A stretch of 9,419 bases of DNA from Clostridiales bacterium (GCA_019423725.1 JAHZAW010000002.1:43806-53224); one strand, 5' to 3'; shown: positions 1 through 6,263, numbered from the stretch's first letter. A program made the numbers and translations. Notes: a model not told the origin generated them from the letters alone.

Positions 1-962
1 TAAATGTATTAAAACCTGGAACAACAACAATCACAGCGGCTGCAAAGGATGGCAGCGGAGTAACAGCAAGTAAAGAAATAACCGTAAAAGAAGCTGTAAA
101 TCTTATAAAGACTATTAACATTACAAGTGCCACTGGAAGCAACACGGTAAGTTTAGGAGATACACTCCAGCTTAATGCTGAAATCACTCCAAGTGATGCA
201 ACTAACGGTAAATTAACATGGAGCAGTACAAATAAAAATGTTGCAACTGTTAACAGTGATGGTTTAGTAACAACAAAAATGGCAGGAACAACAACGATCA
301 AGGCAACATCACAGGACGGAAGTGGAGTAGTAGGAGAGTTTGAGCTTGAAGTAGGTAAGGCAGTTAATCCTATAGTATCGATAAACATTACAAGTGCTAC
401 GGGCAGCCCTACTGTTGTGGTTGGAGATACACTTAAGCTTAATGCATCTATAAATCCATCTAATGCAACAAAAACAGACTTAGTATGGAGCAGCAGCAAC
501 AAAGATGTTGCAACTATGAATCAGGATGGCACAGTTAATCCTAAAAAAGCTGGAAAAACAATAATTACAGCAGCATCACAGGATGGCAGTGGAATAAATG
601 GCACAATAGAAATAACTGTATATGATAGTGATACAGCAGCTATCAATAGTGCCAAAGCTGAGCTTACAGCTCTTTTAAACCAGTATGCGGCGAAGAATCC
701 TAATACCAGCAGCCTTACAACGGCCTATGCAACAAGTATACCCGTTGTTGAAGACCCTGAAGATATTAATAGTCTTCCCACAGGAAGCAAATATGTTAAT
801 AAAAATGATGTTGCCGCTTTAAACAAAGCTATAAACGATGCCTACGTTGTTTTAAATACAAGCAATGATGTCACAGCCATTAAAAATGCCATAACTAACT
901 TTAATAACATAGTAAACGGCACAAATGGAACACCAGGCTTAGTTAAGATCAAAACTGCATAA
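1..962 (+). CDS. BIG2-repeat surface protein, C-terminal part (5' end outside window)
   Basis: The frame is open from the left edge (first full codon at base 3) to the TAA at 960-962, giving 319 visible residues, so the gene starts upstream. Two full bacterial Ig-like (BIG2) units are seen, at about 114-380 and 381-635, plus the end of a third at 1-113. Each carries INITSATGS, a GDTLxLNA strand, the WSSxNxxVAT core and a final AGxTxIxAxSQDGSG strand. They resemble each other at DNA level too (unit about 267 bp). The last 110 residues are helical and Asn/Ala-rich, with PTGSKYVNKNDVAALNKAI, typical of FIVAR-like modules of Gram-positive surface proteins. There is no cysteine, no LPXTG and no C-terminal membrane anchor, so attachment would have to lie in the missing N-terminus, or the protein is secreted. 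BIG2 domains usually serve as adhesin or cell-wall stalk modules. The ligand is unknown. Confidence 0.88.
   Translation, partial: NVLKPGTTTITAAAKDGSGVTASKEITVKEAVNLIKTINITSATGSNTVSLGDTLQLNAEITPSDATNGKLTWSSTNKNVATVNSDGLVTTKMAGTTTIKATSQDGSGVVGEFELEVGKAVNPIVSINITSATGSPTVVVGDTLKLNASINPSNATKTDLVWSSSNKDVATMNQDGTVNPKKAGKTIITAASQDGSGINGTIEITVYDSDTAAINSAKAELTALLNQYAAKNPNTSSLTTAYATSIPVVEDPEDINSLPTGSKYVNKNDVAALNKAINDAYVVLNTSNDVTAIKNAITNFNNIVNGTNGTPGLVKIKTA
114..635 (+). repeat. Tandem BIG2 domain-coding repeats
   Basis: Two in-frame units of about 267 bp begin at 114 and 381 with nearly identical DNA (aacattacaagtgc in both, at about 117 and 384). Each codes for one Ig-like domain. A third, truncated unit lies at 1-113. 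Such repeats can expand or contract by recombination. Confidence 0.75.
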
Positions 963-983
963 CCAATAGAATAAAAAACATAA

Positions 984-1009
984 CGCACCCTCCCAGAGGG
1001 TGCGTTTTT
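984..1009 (+). terminator. Rho-independent terminator of the BIG2 gene
   Basis: A perfect 9-bp stem (cgcaccctc at 984-992 with gagggtgcg at 996-1004) and a 3-nt loop are followed by five T. It lies 21 nt after the stop codon. Confidence 0.92.
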
Positions 1010-1061
1010 CTATTCCCAAAGTCCTATATTTATTATATAGTTAAATATGGGCGGTGATGAT

Positions 1062-1276
1062 ATGAGAGAGCCAGCAAACAAGCATCTAGGCATAGAGATA
1101 GACCCGGAGCTTCATTATACGCTGAAATATGCCGCAAAGTATGAGGGACGATCTGGAAACGTGGAAACGGCCAGATACTATATCTTATCAGAAAATGCAT
1201 ACGGGAATTTGAAAAGGCCAATGTCGAGATACTATTCAGTCCTGAAAATTCCAATGGAAATAATAAAAGCTCCTGA
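1062..1276 (+). pseudogene. Arc-like ribbon-helix-helix protein gene, frameshifted by an 8-bp tandem duplication
   Basis: The ATG at 1062 is preceded by an SD-like ggcggtgat (1049-1057). The first 33 codons read as the start of a small Arc/MetJ-type ribbon-helix-helix protein (HLGIEIDPELHYTLKYAA, then KYEGRSGN). Right after this, the octamer tggaaacg occurs twice in a row (1154-1161 and 1162-1169) and throws the frame. Removing one copy restores a 68-residue protein that continues GQILYLIRKCIREFEKANVE and stops at the TGA 1274-1276. The GRSxNGQxxYLIRKC run is what this clostridial RHH family normally shows. As it stands the frame runs on through unrelated sequence, antisense to the GntR gene, to 1433. 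Family members bind DNA as dimers, often as autoregulators or antitoxins, but no toxin partner is seen. It could be a pseudogene, a switchable gene or a sequencing error. The duplication itself is direct observation. Confidence 0.75.
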
Positions 1277-1295
1277 GTTTTATACCCGGGAGCTT
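1267..1295 (-). terminator. Probable bidirectional terminator between the RHH gene and the GntR gene
   Basis: aagctcc (1267-1273) pairs with ggagctt (1289-1295) around a 15-nt loop holding the RHH stop codon. On the minus strand the stem is followed by ttattattt, fitting the end of the GntR gene. On the plus strand it is followed by agttatttta. The loop is long and the T-run interrupted, so confidence is moderate. Confidence 0.5.
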
Positions 1296-1311
1296 AGTTA
1301 TTTTATCTGTC

Positions 1312-2076
1312 TTATTTATTTTCGGTTTCAGGTTCGATCTTTACTATTTCCTGAAGGATGGAGTCCATATGGTCTCTCATGGCCTTGGCTGCGGCCTCGG
1401 AATCCTTCAAAAGGATGGAATCAAATATTTTAGTATGGTGGTAGATGGTAGCCTGGAGTGTTGTCTGCTCACCAATGTGTCCTATTTTCTCAAACTGGCT
1501 CCTTATACCCTTATAATATGTGTCGGATATGAGCTTCATGATACTCAGAAGCAGGCGGTTATGGGTGCATCTGGCTATCATATAGTGGAATGCAACGTCA
1601 TTATATGAAAGGGCTGATGGATTGCCTTCACAGTCCTCGATCTTTATCATTATTTTTTTAAGTTCCTTTATGTCATCGGTGGTGGCGTTCTGGGCGGCGA
1701 GATATGCCGATTCAGCCTCGAATATTTTTCTGAATTCGAGTATTTCTCTCATTCCCGATTCCTCAAAGTTATAATCTATCATAAGAGATGTACTGAAATC
1801 TTTGCTTTCATTTATGTATGTGCCATGTTTAGTCCTTGTTATGAGACCGTAGGCGGAAAGCACCTTAAAGGCTTCCCTGAGGGTGCTCCTTCCCGTACCC
1901 AGCTTTTCGCAGAGGGTATTTTCGTTGGGGAGGGTATATCCGGCGGGAAATTTATCGGAAAGTATAAGGTTTTTAAACTGTTCCACCAGATAGTCAGCGG
2001 TTATTTTATCGGCGCCCTGAAGTATATATTCATAGGGAAAATCATCTTTTGTTGTTATATCTTTTGTTTCAGCCAT
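1312..2076 (-). CDS. GntR-family transcriptional regulator, FadR subfamily (FCD domain)
   Basis: 254 residues, a normal FadR/FCD length. An N-terminal winged helix-turn-helix spans about residues 25-90, with the GntR signature LCEKLGTGRSTLREAF (55-70) and wing motif KHGTYI. The C-terminal FCD domain spans about 105-240 and keeps a plausible metal/ligand set: Asp160 and His164 in NDVAFH, His213/214, and His236 in RDHM. Family members are usually one-component repressors released by a carboxylate, sugar acid or similar metabolite. The start is the ATG at 2076. Its AAGGAG (2089-2094) is 12 nt away, unusually far, and a two-codon ORF fits between them. Nearby racemase-like, PTS and hydrolase genes are plausible targets by proximity, and an inverted repeat in the racemase promoter is a candidate operator. 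The ligand is unknown. Confidence 0.93.
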   Translation of the reverse strand: MAETKDITTKDDFPYEYILQGADKITADYLVEQFKNLILSDKFPAGYTLPNENTLCEKLGTGRSTLREAFKVLSAYGLITRTKHGTYINESKDFSTSLMIDYNFEESGMREILEFRKIFEAESAYLAAQNATTDDIKELKKIMIKIEDCEGNPSALSYNDVAFHYMIARCTHNRLLLSIMKLISDTYYKGIRSQFEKIGHIGEQTTLQATIYHHTKIFDSILLKDSEAAAKAMRDHMDSILQEIVKIEPETENK

Positions 2077-2243
2077 CAGTACATTTGACTCCTTACTTGT
2101 ATTTTTTCCAGTAACAATTGTACATCAAAAAATAATACATGTAAACACCTAAATTTAATTATATTGTCAGATTACCAAATACAGGATATACTTTAATGTT
2201 CAAAAATATGGCCGAAATTTGACAAAAAATATAGGCCTGCCTA

Positions 2244-2272
2244 TTGACAGACATCAAAACACGATATATAAT
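2244..2272 (+). promoter_or_regulatory. Perfect sigma-A consensus promoter driving a non-coding region
   Basis: TTGACA at 2244-2249 and TATAAT at 2267-2272 are separated by exactly 17 bp, a full match to the housekeeping consensus. Predicted start is about 2279. No ORF with a ribosome binding site follows within 250 nt, so the product is probably an RNA. Confidence 0.85.
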
Positions 2273-2278
2273 CGATTT

Positions 2279-2523
2279 GAAATCAGACAACAAAGATATA
2301 CCAAATGATCTTTAGTCTGAATATATTTGTTTTAATAAGGAGCTTTATAAAAATTAGAAAATATAACGGACTGCCGCCAAGCAATCGGTTAATGTTGCCG
2401 CTCCTTTATTTTTAGCCCGGCTTCCTCGCAAACTGCCGGGTTGAACAAGGTACCAACACACCCAAAATGTTTTAAATATACCCTATTCTTCTTAAAAGAC
2501 ACACAGTCATCTGTGTGTTTTTT
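2279..2523 (+). ncRNA. Candidate small RNA, about 245 nt, unrecognised family
   Basis: The stretch starts at the perfect promoter and ends at a strong terminator, with no credible ORF inside. Three GC-richer helices stand out from AT-rich flanks. Hairpin 1: tcagac (2283-2288) with gtctga (2315-2320), and inside it aaagat (2292-2297) with atcttt (2308-2313). Helix 2: aaggagc (2337-2343) with gctcctt (2400-2406), closing a domain of about 56 nt. Helix 3: agcccggc (2414-2421) with gccgggtt (2435-2442), with cttcctcgc in its loop. I checked by eye for T-box, SAM, TPP, c-di-GMP, ZTP, fluoride and guanidine core motifs and saw none. A divergent 6S-type or other Rfam family cannot be excluded. It lies between two regulator genes, so it could also be a long leader with partial readthrough into the XRE gene. 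Boundaries are inferred. Confidence 0.55.
2494..2523 (+). terminator. Strong intrinsic terminator closing the candidate small RNA
   Basis: acacacag (2499-2506) pairs perfectly with ctgtgtgt (2511-2518) around a tcat loop, and flanking aaaag and T-run extend the stem. A continuous T-run follows to 2523. It stands 70 nt before the XRE gene. Confidence 0.85.
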
Positions 2524-2592
2524 AATATGCTCATTATGGTGCATAAAGGTGAAGCAGGGTATGGAAAAATCAATTAATAAAGAGGTATTTTT

Positions 2593-2943
2593 ATGGATAT
2601 AGATTACAAGGCCATTGGCTCAAGGATAAGAAAAAACCGCTTGAAAACAGGTCTCACCCAGGAGGCTCTGGCTGAAAAGGCCGGCCTTTCCACCACCCAC
2701 ATGAGCAATATCGAGACCGGAAGCTCTAAACTGAGCCTCCCTGCCCTTATGGCCATTGCTGATGCCCTGTCCGTATCCGCCGATGAGCTCCTATGCGACA
2801 ATGTGGCCGCCTCCGGAAAGGTGTTTTCTGCGGAAATCCAGGAGATAATATCCGACTGCAGTGAATATGAACTCCGCCTTTTGACGGATATTCTCATTTC
2901 CGCCAAGGCCTCCATCAGAAAAAATTCAAAATTCATAAAATAA
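2593..2943 (+). CDS. XRE-family helix-turn-helix regulator
   Basis: 116 residues with an N-terminal HTH_XRE domain at about residues 9-63: IGSRIRKNRLKTGLTQEALAEKAG, then the recognition helix STTHMSNIETG, then KLSLPALMAIADALSVSADELL, all in the usual order. The C-terminal 50 residues are helical with no recognised ligand domain (EIQEIISDCSEYELRLLTDIL), as in small clostridial regulators of this type. The start is the ATG at 2593 with agaggt (2581-2586) 6 nt upstream. The gene is richer in G+C than the flanking intergenic DNA. It is a monocistron between the small-RNA terminator and its own terminator, facing the racemase-like gene. No clear promoter is seen, so readthrough from the small-RNA promoter is possible. 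Its target is unknown. Confidence 0.9.
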   Translation: MDIDYKAIGSRIRKNRLKTGLTQEALAEKAGLSTTHMSNIETGSSKLSLPALMAIADALSVSADELLCDNVAASGKVFSAEIQEIISDCSEYELRLLTDILISAKASIRKNSKFIK

Positions 2944-2980
2944 AAGGGTGCCAGGTGCTGAGCCTGATACCCTTATTTTT
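2944..2980. terminator. Bidirectional terminator between the XRE and racemase-like genes
   Basis: aagggt (2944-2949) pairs with accctt (2969-2974), and inside it cagg pairs with cctg. On the plus strand attttta follows. On the minus strand the stem is followed by ttatttta. It serves two convergent genes. Confidence 0.82.
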
Positions 2981-3018
2981 ATTTCTTTTACTATATCTTT
3001 TACTATCTTTTTGATATC

Positions 3019-3648
3019 TTATTTTTCAAGTATTTTTTTGAGCTTCATTATGCCCATTTCCGGACTGGTAAGTATTTTTTCCGAGCTTTCCTCAAGGGCT
3101 CCCGCCATGGACGCCTGTGCCAGAACTATTACATCCGCATCATCCATCTCAGCCTTTACGGCTGCGGCTATGAGCTCATCATGTTTTTTACGGTTCCCAA
3201 GGGCCAGCTCTTTGTATGCCTCATCTATGAGCACTGTCTTTATTTGGGCATGGGGATTTTTACGCCTTATGAGATCCGTTGTGGGTCCAAGGGTGGGCTT
3301 GAATGTGGCCAGCACCGTTATTTTTCCTCCGGTCTCAGCCGCCTTTTCCGCCATGGCATCATCTATCCTTAATACGGGTATTTTCAATATGCTGTCCGCT
3401 TCCTCGGCAAAGGGACCCACCGTGGAACAGGCACTCAGTACCGCGTCCGCTCCCATCTTTTCCATTATGCGGGCATAGTTTATCCATCTTTTCCTGACCA
3501 GGTCAACCCGGTGTTCCGCAGCCATATCGGGAAGTATTGTATCATCAAGAATGTTCATGACCTCAGCCCCTTCGATGAGCCTGTTTATCAGCTCCTTGGT
3601 GCTCTCCAGGGTGGCAGGTGTGGTATGTATAACGCCTATCTTTTTCAT
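3019..3648 (-). CDS. Asp/Glu/hydantoin racemase-superfamily protein with one catalytic cysteine
   Basis: 209 residues, the usual length for the small Asp/Glu/hydantoin racemase fold. The N-terminal strand MKKIGVIHTTPATLES and the loop LSACSTVGPF with Cys74 match the first catalytic half. In the second half, where two-base racemases have a second cysteine after a hydrophobic strand, this protein reads VIVLAQASM, with Gln178 near the expected place, so only Cys74 is visible. One-cysteine relatives in this superfamily include decarboxylases and isomerases, so racemase activity should not be assumed. The start is the ATG at 3648 with AAGGAG 8 nt upstream. It sits downstream of the PTS permease on the same strand, but a strong terminator and its own promoter separate them. 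Cytoplasmic. Substrate unknown, perhaps a carboxylate or amino acid linked to the neighbouring transport genes. Confidence 0.85.
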   Translation of the reverse strand: MKKIGVIHTTPATLESTKELINRLIEGAEVMNILDDTILPDMAAEHRVDLVRKRWINYARIMEKMGADAVLSACSTVGPFAEEADSILKIPVLRIDDAMAEKAAETGGKITVLATFKPTLGPTTDLIRRKNPHAQIKTVLIDEAYKELALGNRKKHDELIAAAVKAEMDDADVIVLAQASMAGALEESSEKILTSPEMGIMKLKKILEK

Positions 3649-3691
3649 GTTATCAGCTCCTTATATTGACCGGATACATTTGTTTAAACCT

Positions 3692-3712
3692 TGGTATAAG
3701 TATAACATACCA
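3692..3712 (-). promoter_or_regulatory. Extended -10 promoter inside an inverted repeat (candidate operator) of the racemase-like gene
   Basis: TGGTAT (3692-3697) and ATACCA (3707-3712) form a perfect inverted repeat with a 9-bp centre. Read on the minus strand, the extended -10 TGTTATACT (3699-3707) lies within it, with a predicted start near 3692, about 44 nt before the ATG. No good -35 is seen, as is common with extended -10 promoters. A bound regulator would block RNA polymerase. The TGGT...ACCA arms are compatible with GntR/FadR operators, but that link is inference. Confidence 0.5.
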
Positions 3713-3718
3713 GGAGCA

Positions 3719-3756
3719 AATAAAAAATAAAGCGGAAAGATATTTCTTTCCGCTTT
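3719..3756 (-). terminator. Strong terminator of the PTS permease gene
   Basis: A perfect 12-bp stem (aaagcggaaaga at 3729-3740 with tctttccgcttt at 3745-3756) has a 4-nt loop. On the minus strand it is followed by attttttattt. It lies 29 nt after the permease stop codon. Confidence 0.92.
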
Positions 3757-3785
3757 TATCATACTTAATTGCCGCATTAGAGGGA

Positions 3786-5921
3786 CTATTCCTCCGTAAC
3801 TTCTATCATATCTTCTCCAAATATATAGCTTCCAGGGCCCTTTATGAGCTTCACAGCTGTGCTTCCTCCTCCGGTGAATACCAGGGGTATGGCATCACTG
3901 GCGGCATGGGTCCTTATATATTTCATATCAAAGGATAAAAGTTTGTCGCCCCTGTTCACATGCTGGCCTTCACTGACAAACACAGTAAATCCGTGGCCGT
4001 CAAGTTTTACTGTATCCAGTCCCACATGTATGAGCATCTCCAGGCCTGAATCAGTCATAAGCCCTATGGCGTGCTTTGTGGGGAATACATGGACAACAGT
4101 GGCGTCATCGGGAGCGTAGACCACATTGTTTTTAGGGAATATGACTACGCCGTTTCCCATCATTCCCTGGGAGAAGGCTTCATCAGGTGTCTTGTCTATG
4201 GTGTCTGCCCGGCCGCTGACGGGACAGGCAAGTATTATGGAGCTTACGCATTTTTCCTGGCCGTTTTCTCCATCTGCGCCCCTCTTTTCCGCCTCGTCGA
4301 TATATTCCTCAAGGTTGGATTTGATGAGGGTGACCCTGGGGCCATACACTATCTGTACGCCTTTGCCTTTCTTTATTACTCCCGCGGCTCCCGTGGATTT
4401 GAGAAGATCGTCATTTACAAGACTTCCGTCTTTTACGGAACATCTCAGCCTTGTGGCACAGCAGTCCACATCGGATATATTTTCTAATCCTCCAAGACCT
4501 TCCACGATGGCGGGAGATATGGTGTCCGTATCCTTGGAGCCAGCCTTGGAACTGCCCTTTGAACCGCCCTTGGAGGCGTTTTCAGCCTCATTGTTTTTAG
4601 CCTCGTTGTAGTCGGCACGGGTGTAGAGCCTGCTTTCTCCGCTGTCCTCACGGCCGGGAGTTTTAAGGTCTCTCCAGCGGATAACAGCCGAAAATACGAT
4701 ATAATAAAGGAAAAAGTAAGCTATGCCGACTATAACTATCCATATCCAGTTGGTTTTGGCGTTTCCCTGAAGTATTCCAAAAAGGAATAGATCTATAAAT
4801 CCTCCGGAGAATGTCATTCCCACGCCCACGTCCAATATATGCATGAGCATAAATGACAGTCCGGCAAATATACAGTGGATCACATAAAGTATGGGAGCCA
4901 CAAAAAGAAATGTGAATTCCAGGGGCTCGGTTATTCCCGTCAGCATGCTGGTGAGGGCCGCCGAAAGGAGAAGTCCTCCCACAGCCTTGCGTTTTTCGGG
5001 TTTTGCTGAACGGTACATGGCAAAGGCCGCTCCGGGAAGTCCAAATATCATAAAGGGGAATTTTCCCGCTAAAAATCTGGTGGCGTCCGAACTGAATTTG
5101 ACTGTGTTAGGACTGGCCAGTTCAGCAAAAAATATGTTCTGGGCGCCTTCCACCAGTACCCCGTCTATCATGGCAGTGCCGCCGACGCTGGTCTGCCAGA
5201 ATGGTATATAAAAAACATGATGAAGTCCAAAGGGTATGAGAGCCCTTTCGATTATTCCATATATGAGGGTGCCGGCATAGCCTGACCTCAAAACAAGGCC
5301 TCCCACGGCCAGTATGCCCCTCTGGATAATGGGCCAGATGAAAAATAAGCCTATGCCCACCAGAAGATATACGGCGGCGCATACGATGGGAACGAACCTT
5401 GTGCCCCCGAAAAATGAAAATACCTGGGGGAGTTCTATCTTATAGAAACGGTTATGCAGAGCGGCGGTGCCAAGACCGACGATTATTCCGCCAAACACAC
5501 CGGTCTGAAGGGTGGTTATGCCTAAGTTTACGCCTATGGAGCCGTCGGGCAGGGTGTTTACCGCGTCCGTCAGCTCTATAAGGGCGCTCATGGCTGAGTT
5601 CATTATAAAAAATGCGATGACAGCTGAAAGGGCTGCCACGGCCTTTTCATTTTTTGCCATACCTATGGCCACGCCTATGGCAAAAAGCAGGGGAAGATTA
5701 TCAAATACCACTGATCCGCAGGCGTTCAACACCGTTAAAAGGGAGTGAAGTATCGTGCCTTCTCCCAGTATGGATGTCAGGCCGTAGGTCTCGATCATGG
5801 CGGCATTGGTGAAGGAACCGCCGATGCCAAGGAACAGGCCCGCCACAGGAAGTATGGCGATGGGCAGCATAAAGGATCTGCCTACACGCTGCAGTATGCT
5901 GAAAATTTTGTTGTCCTTCAT
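3786..5921 (-). CDS. PTS sugar permease, glucose superfamily, fused EIICBA
   Basis: 711 residues in the order C-B-A. EIIC (about 1-415) is a polytopic membrane domain with the family motifs ALIPFGLHHVFYIPFW (227-242) and GITEPLEFTFLFVAP (329-343). A hydrophilic Ser/Gly/Lys-rich linker (about 420-468) follows. EIIB (about 470-545) carries the phospho-cysteine Cys488 in CCATRLRC. EIIA (about 558-711) has His617 in TKHAIGL and the phospho-histidine His632 in LIHVGLDTVKLDGHGF. The protein takes up and phosphorylates a sugar using phosphate from HPr. Family members carry glucose, N-acetylglucosamine or maltose-type substrates, and sequence alone does not decide which. All phosphorylation sites are intact, so no separate EIIA is needed. 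The ATG at 5921 has AAGGAGG 7 nt upstream. It is divergent from the nitrilase-like gene and shares its promoter region. Confidence 0.95.
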   Translation of the reverse strand: MKDNKIFSILQRVGRSFMLPIAILPVAGLFLGIGGSFTNAAMIETYGLTSILGEGTILHSLLTVLNACGSVVFDNLPLLFAIGVAIGMAKNEKAVAALSAVIAFFIMNSAMSALIELTDAVNTLPDGSIGVNLGITTLQTGVFGGIIVGLGTAALHNRFYKIELPQVFSFFGGTRFVPIVCAAVYLLVGIGLFFIWPIIQRGILAVGGLVLRSGYAGTLIYGIIERALIPFGLHHVFYIPFWQTSVGGTAMIDGVLVEGAQNIFFAELASPNTVKFSSDATRFLAGKFPFMIFGLPGAAFAMYRSAKPEKRKAVGGLLLSAALTSMLTGITEPLEFTFLFVAPILYVIHCIFAGLSFMLMHILDVGVGMTFSGGFIDLFLFGILQGNAKTNWIWIVIVGIAYFFLYYIVFSAVIRWRDLKTPGREDSGESRLYTRADYNEAKNNEAENASKGGSKGSSKAGSKDTDTISPAIVEGLGGLENISDVDCCATRLRCSVKDGSLVNDDLLKSTGAAGVIKKGKGVQIVYGPRVTLIKSNLEEYIDEAEKRGADGENGQEKCVSSIILACPVSGRADTIDKTPDEAFSQGMMGNGVVIFPKNNVVYAPDDATVVHVFPTKHAIGLMTDSGLEMLIHVGLDTVKLDGHGFTVFVSEGQHVNRGDKLLSFDMKYIRTHAASDAIPLVFTGGGSTAVKLIKGPGSYIFGEDMIEVTEE

Positions 5922-6081
5922 ATTTTGTCCTCCTTGGACTGTGTATTTCTTTGTTTCTATATTTTTGAAACTGATTTCTTTTATGTCTTAAATATCCGCA
6001 GTTTGGAGAAAAAATATACATGGACTGAAATGCTCAAAGAAATTTTAAGGGCAGAAACTGAAGGTGGAATATTTTTTCCAA

Positions 6082-6111
6082 AGTATGGATTATATTTACG
6101 GTCTTTTTCAA
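6082..6111 (-). promoter_or_regulatory. Probable PTS permease promoter
   Basis: On the minus strand, TTGAAA (6106-6111) and CATACT (6082-6087) are 18 bp apart, predicting a leader of about 155 nt. A closer TATAAT (6089-6094) has wrong spacing (11 bp) to this -35. No BglG-type antiterminator target was recognised in the leader. Confidence 0.4.
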
Positions 6112-6121
6112 TGGCTTGAAA
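6106..6121. promoter_or_regulatory. Inverted repeat formed by two divergent -35 boxes
   Basis: TTTCAA (6106-6111), tggc, TTGAAA (6116-6121) is a perfect inverted repeat. Its halves are the -35 boxes of the permease promoter (minus) and hydrolase promoter (plus). A dimeric regulator here would control both genes. The double role could also be chance, since TTGAAA is a common -35. Confidence 0.4.
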
Positions 6122-6144
6122 CGGCGGAGCAAAAATAATATAAT
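6116..6144 (+). promoter_or_regulatory. Promoter of the nitrilase-like gene
   Basis: TTGAAA (6116-6121) and TATAAT (6139-6144) are separated by exactly 17 bp. Predicted start is about 6151, giving a leader of about 113 nt. Confidence 0.75.
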
Positions 6145-6200
6145 CTGCCTTAAATCAAATAGGAAACATAAAAATAAATAATACTTAATAAGATTACCTT

Positions 6201-6249
6201 AAGACGCAAAGAGGTGCCTGTAAGCACATGCTCTGCGTCTTTATTTTTT
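6201..6249 (+). terminator. Intrinsic terminator in the nitrilase leader (candidate attenuator)
   Basis: aagacgca (6201-6208) pairs with tgcgtctt (6234-6241). Inside it gag-gtgc (6211-6217) pairs with gcac (6224-6227) and ctc (6231-6233), with small bulges and a ctgtaa loop. Six T follow (6244-6249). The T-run abuts the AAGGAGG (6250-6256) of the hydrolase gene, and the promoter lies upstream, so the hairpin falls inside the mRNA leader. Most transcripts would stop here unless something prevents hairpin formation. Upstream leader sequence (6151-6200) is AT-rich with no recognised riboswitch core. Confidence 0.75.
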
Positions 6250-6263
6250 AAGGAGGAAAAGAT

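Noticed and set aside
1..635. CRISPR or noncoding tandem array from the repeated DNA
   Set aside because: Repeats are 267 bp, in frame, and code for BIG2 domains.
1047..1433. Full 128-codon frame as a real protein
   Set aside because: Only its first third resembles a protein family. After the 8-bp duplication it reads out of frame and then antisense through the GntR gene end.
2279..2523. Known riboswitch or T-box controlling the XRE gene
   Set aside because: No T-box AGGGTGGNACCGCG, and no SAM, TPP, c-di-GMP, ZTP, fluoride or guanidine core motif was seen. A strong terminator separates it from the XRE gene.
2561..2602. 13-codon ORF overlapping the XRE start (aaaggtga upstream of ATG 2561)
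   Set aside because: Very short, SD spacing is poor, and the XRE gene has its own good ribosome binding site. It might be a leader peptide but evidence is too thin.
2948..3478. Plus-strand frame of 176 codons opposite the racemase-like gene
   Set aside because: Shadow of a well-supported minus-strand gene, with Ser-rich composition and no family motifs.
5922..6105. BglG/LicT-type antiterminator target in the PTS permease leader
   Set aside because: I looked for the conserved target sequence and an overlapping terminator and found neither.
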